Source: an uncultured Porphyromonadaceae bacterium
GTDB taxonomy: Bacteria; Bacteroidota; Bacteroidia; Bacteroidales; Muribaculaceae
DNA length: 8,121 nucleotides
NCBI GenBank assembly: GCA_905193395.1
Contig: CAJJOO010000048.1
Location: forward strand, 1 to 8,121
Direction of reading: 5' to 3'
A program made the position numbers and the translations under genes. A model generated the notes under the pieces. The model was not told the DNA's origin. It saw nothing but the letters and a program-made list of their open reading frames with translations, and searched no databases. Shown here one piece after another: positions 6,612-8,121 of the stretch (positions are counted from its first letter, which is position 1; every line of letters begins with the position of its first letter).

Positions 6612-7685
6612 ATGTGGTTAACTAACTCATCTATAGGACGTAAGTTCGTGATGGCCATAACCGGTATCGCCCTCGTCCTATTCGTTACTTTTCACGTGCT
6701 GATGAATGCCGTCGCCCTCCTGTGGCCCACCGCCTACAACCAGGTGTGTGAATTCCTCGGAGCGAACTGGTACGCGCTCATCGCTTCGGCCGGTCTCGCA
6801 CTGCTGTTCATCATCCACATCATCTACGCCCTGTGGCTCACGGTCCAGAACCGCGCCGCACGCGGCAACGACCGCTACAAGGTCACCGCACGCCAGCCCC
6901 AGGTGGAATGGGCCTCGAAAAACATGCTCGTCCTCGGCATCGTGGTCCTCGCTTTCCTCGCCGTACACCTCATCCAGTTCTGGGCCAAGATGCAACTCCA
7001 GGAAATGCTGCACCACGACCTCACCGTGCTGCCCCAGCTCGACGGCGTCCCCTGCGCCCCCGCTATGGGCACCCTCTTCCTGCAGATGGCCTTCCAGGAA
7101 ATCTGGACTCCCGTTGTATACATCATCGGCTTCGTAGCCCTCTGGTTCCACATGACCCACGGATTCTGGTCCATGTTCCACACCGTCGGCTGGGACAACA
7201 ATATCTGGCTCAACCGCCTGAAAACCATCGGATGCTGGTGGGCCTCGATTGTCGTTGTTCTCTTCATCGCTCAGGCTATCACCTTCTCGGTACTCGCTAA
7301 CAAGAACTACTACACCGAGAATCCCGAACTCCGCGAACAGTACGCCGAATTCTGGTCGGCACAGAGCGAAAAACTCATTGCCGACTTCGAACAGGGCTAC
7401 TACGGCATCGTGGCCAACGACGCCGTCATCAACAAGCAGGACGCCCTCATCTCATACTTCCAGACCGAACTCCCCGGCATGATCGCACGCGGCGAAGCCA
7501 TCACCGACGGCTTCAGCAAGCAGTGCCCCGGCATCTTCAACGAAAATGTCCACAACGTCCAGGGCTTCGTCCAGCAGATGAAAGGCCAGTTGATGAGCCT
7601 CCAGTACATGAGCAAGACTCCCGCCGCTCAGTCACAGGAACCTATGGCTCAGGAGCCTCAGGCACAAACTCCCGATAATAACTAA
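6612..7685 (+). CDS. sdhC: Succinate dehydrogenase/fumarate reductase cytochrome b subunit, with long C-terminal extension
   Basis: This is the membrane anchor of the succinate:quinone oxidoreductase. It passes electrons between the menaquinone pool and the catalytic subunits through two b haems (b558 family, as in Wolinella and Bacillus). Five membrane helices lie at about 11-37, 54-78, 104-125, 158-181 and 205-228. Histidines in the first four fit haem ligands: His28, His69, His119 and His180 or His183. The loop at 79-103 is rich in Arg and Lys, which places it in the cytoplasm and the C-terminus outside. Family members are usually about 220-260 residues. This one has 357, with a polar tail from about 229 to the end that finishes in a Gln/Pro-rich stretch (AQSQEPMAQEPQAQ). 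The tail keeps ordinary codon use and an open frame, so it is probably translated. The gene leads the operon, 16 bases before the flavoprotein gene. Confidence 0.9.
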   Translation: MWLTNSSIGRKFVMAITGIALVLFVTFHVLMNAVALLWPTAYNQVCEFLGANWYALIASAGLALLFIIHIIYALWLTVQNRAARGNDRYKVTARQPQVEWASKNMLVLGIVVLAFLAVHLIQFWAKMQLQEMLHHDLTVLPQLDGVPCAPAMGTLFLQMAFQEIWTPVVYIIGFVALWFHMTHGFWSMFHTVGWDNNIWLNRLKTIGCWWASIVVVLFIAQAITFSVLANKNYYTENPELREQYAEFWSAQSEKLIADFEQGYYGIVANDAVINKQDALISYFQTELPGMIARGEAITDGFSKQCPGIFNENVHNVQGFVQQMKGQLMSLQYMSKTPAAQSQEPMAQEPQAQTPDNN

Positions 7686-7701
7686 TTAATTTCTCAGAAA
7701 G

Positions 7702-8121
7702 ATGTTAGACCCAAATACACTTAAAGGCATGATCGATTCAAGTCCTATCATGAAGGATTTTGCCGACATCGAATCATCAAAACTTCCTGAGTACCAACTC
7801 GATTCCAAGATTCCCGAAGGTCCCGTCGCTGAGAAATGGACCAACTACAAGGCTCACCAGAAACTGGTGAACCCCGCCAACAAACGCCATCTCGACATCA
7901 TCGTGGTCGGTACTGGCCTCGCCGGCGCTTCCGCCGCCTCCACTCTCGGCGAACTCGGCTTCAACGTAATCAACTTCTGCATCCAGGACAGCCCCCGCCG
8001 CGCCCACTCCATCGCCGCACAGGGCGGTATCAACGCTGCCAAGAACTATCAGAACGACGGCGACTCCGTTTACCGTCTGTTCTACGACACCGTCAAGGGC
8101 GGCGACTTCCGCTCGCGCGAG
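7702..8121 (+). CDS. sdhA: Succinate dehydrogenase/fumarate reductase flavoprotein subunit (5' part, cut by window end)
   Basis: The first 140 residues are present. After a variable N-terminus come LDSKIPEGP (33-41), the dinucleotide-binding motif [12 protein letters not shown] (Gly70, Gly72, Gly75) and [17 protein letters not shown] (99-115). His102 in the latter is the expected covalent FAD attachment site. This subunit interconverts fumarate and succinate in the cytoplasm; in anaerobic Bacteroidales the fumarate reductase direction is the main one. The ATG at 7702 follows a purine-rich AGAAAG and sits 16 bases after sdhC. Internal ATGs at codons 10 and 17 are alternatives. About 30 residues precede the point where I recall Bacteroides FrdA beginning. 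The reading frame stays open to the edge, and the rest of the gene and an iron-sulphur subunit gene should follow. Confidence 0.93.
   Translation, partial: MLDPNTLKGMIDSSPIMKDFADIESSKLPEYQLDSKIPEGPVAEKWTNYKAHQKLVNPANKRHLDIIVVGTGLAGASAASTLGELGFNVINFCIQDSPRRAHSIAAQGGINAAKNYQNDGDSVYRLFYDTVKGGDFRSRE

Overview
The window looks like a chromosomal segment of a fairly GC-rich member of the Bacteroidales (Bacteroidota). A gut Muribaculaceae-type genome is my guess, but the sequence does not settle the family. Three things point this way: repeated promoter boxes of the Bacteroidota form TAnnTTTG, starts without a clear Shine-Dalgarno sequence, and a fumarate reductase/succinate dehydrogenase flavoprotein N-terminal region that matches what I remember of Bacteroides FrdA. 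All genes are on the + strand.

Layout: (1) positions 1-74 hold the 3' end of an unidentified gene, followed by a good intrinsic terminator at 112-143. (2) 221 (or 200) to 1984 encodes a membrane-anchored alkaline-phosphatase-superfamily enzyme of the LTA synthase-like type, probably a phosphoglycerol or phosphoethanolamine transferase acting outside the inner membrane. (3) 2061-3572 is a compact AbiE-type (type IV) toxin-antitoxin or phage-defence operon. It has a 33-bp near-perfect palindrome over the promoter, then the AbiEi antitoxin/repressor, then the AbiEii nucleotidyltransferase toxin overlapping it by 8 bp. This islet is visibly lower in G+C than its neighbours. (4) 3681-6440 encodes a PMCA-type calcium-exporting P-type ATPase with its own promoter-like box. 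(5) From about 6507 a strong promoter and a roughly 70-nt leader drive an sdhCA(B)/frdCA(B) operon: the five-helix dihaem cytochrome b subunit (6612-7685) and the start of the flavoprotein subunit (7702 to the window edge). The iron-sulphur subunit would be expected just beyond the window.

How the parts work together: the last two genes form one complex of the electron transport chain, which in anaerobic Bacteroidales normally runs as fumarate reductase and makes succinate. The two AbiE genes form one toxin-antitoxin unit, probably autoregulated through the palindrome. The phosphotransferase-like gene and the calcium pump appear to be independent units. I see no insertion sequence, integrase, CRISPR array, tRNA or rRNA. 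No intergenic gap exceeds about 175 bases.

The points most worth a second look are the AbiE operator/promoter layout with a possibly leaderless start, the roughly 129-residue C-terminal extension on the cytochrome b subunit, and an N-terminal extension on the flavoprotein. No wholly new system is evident.
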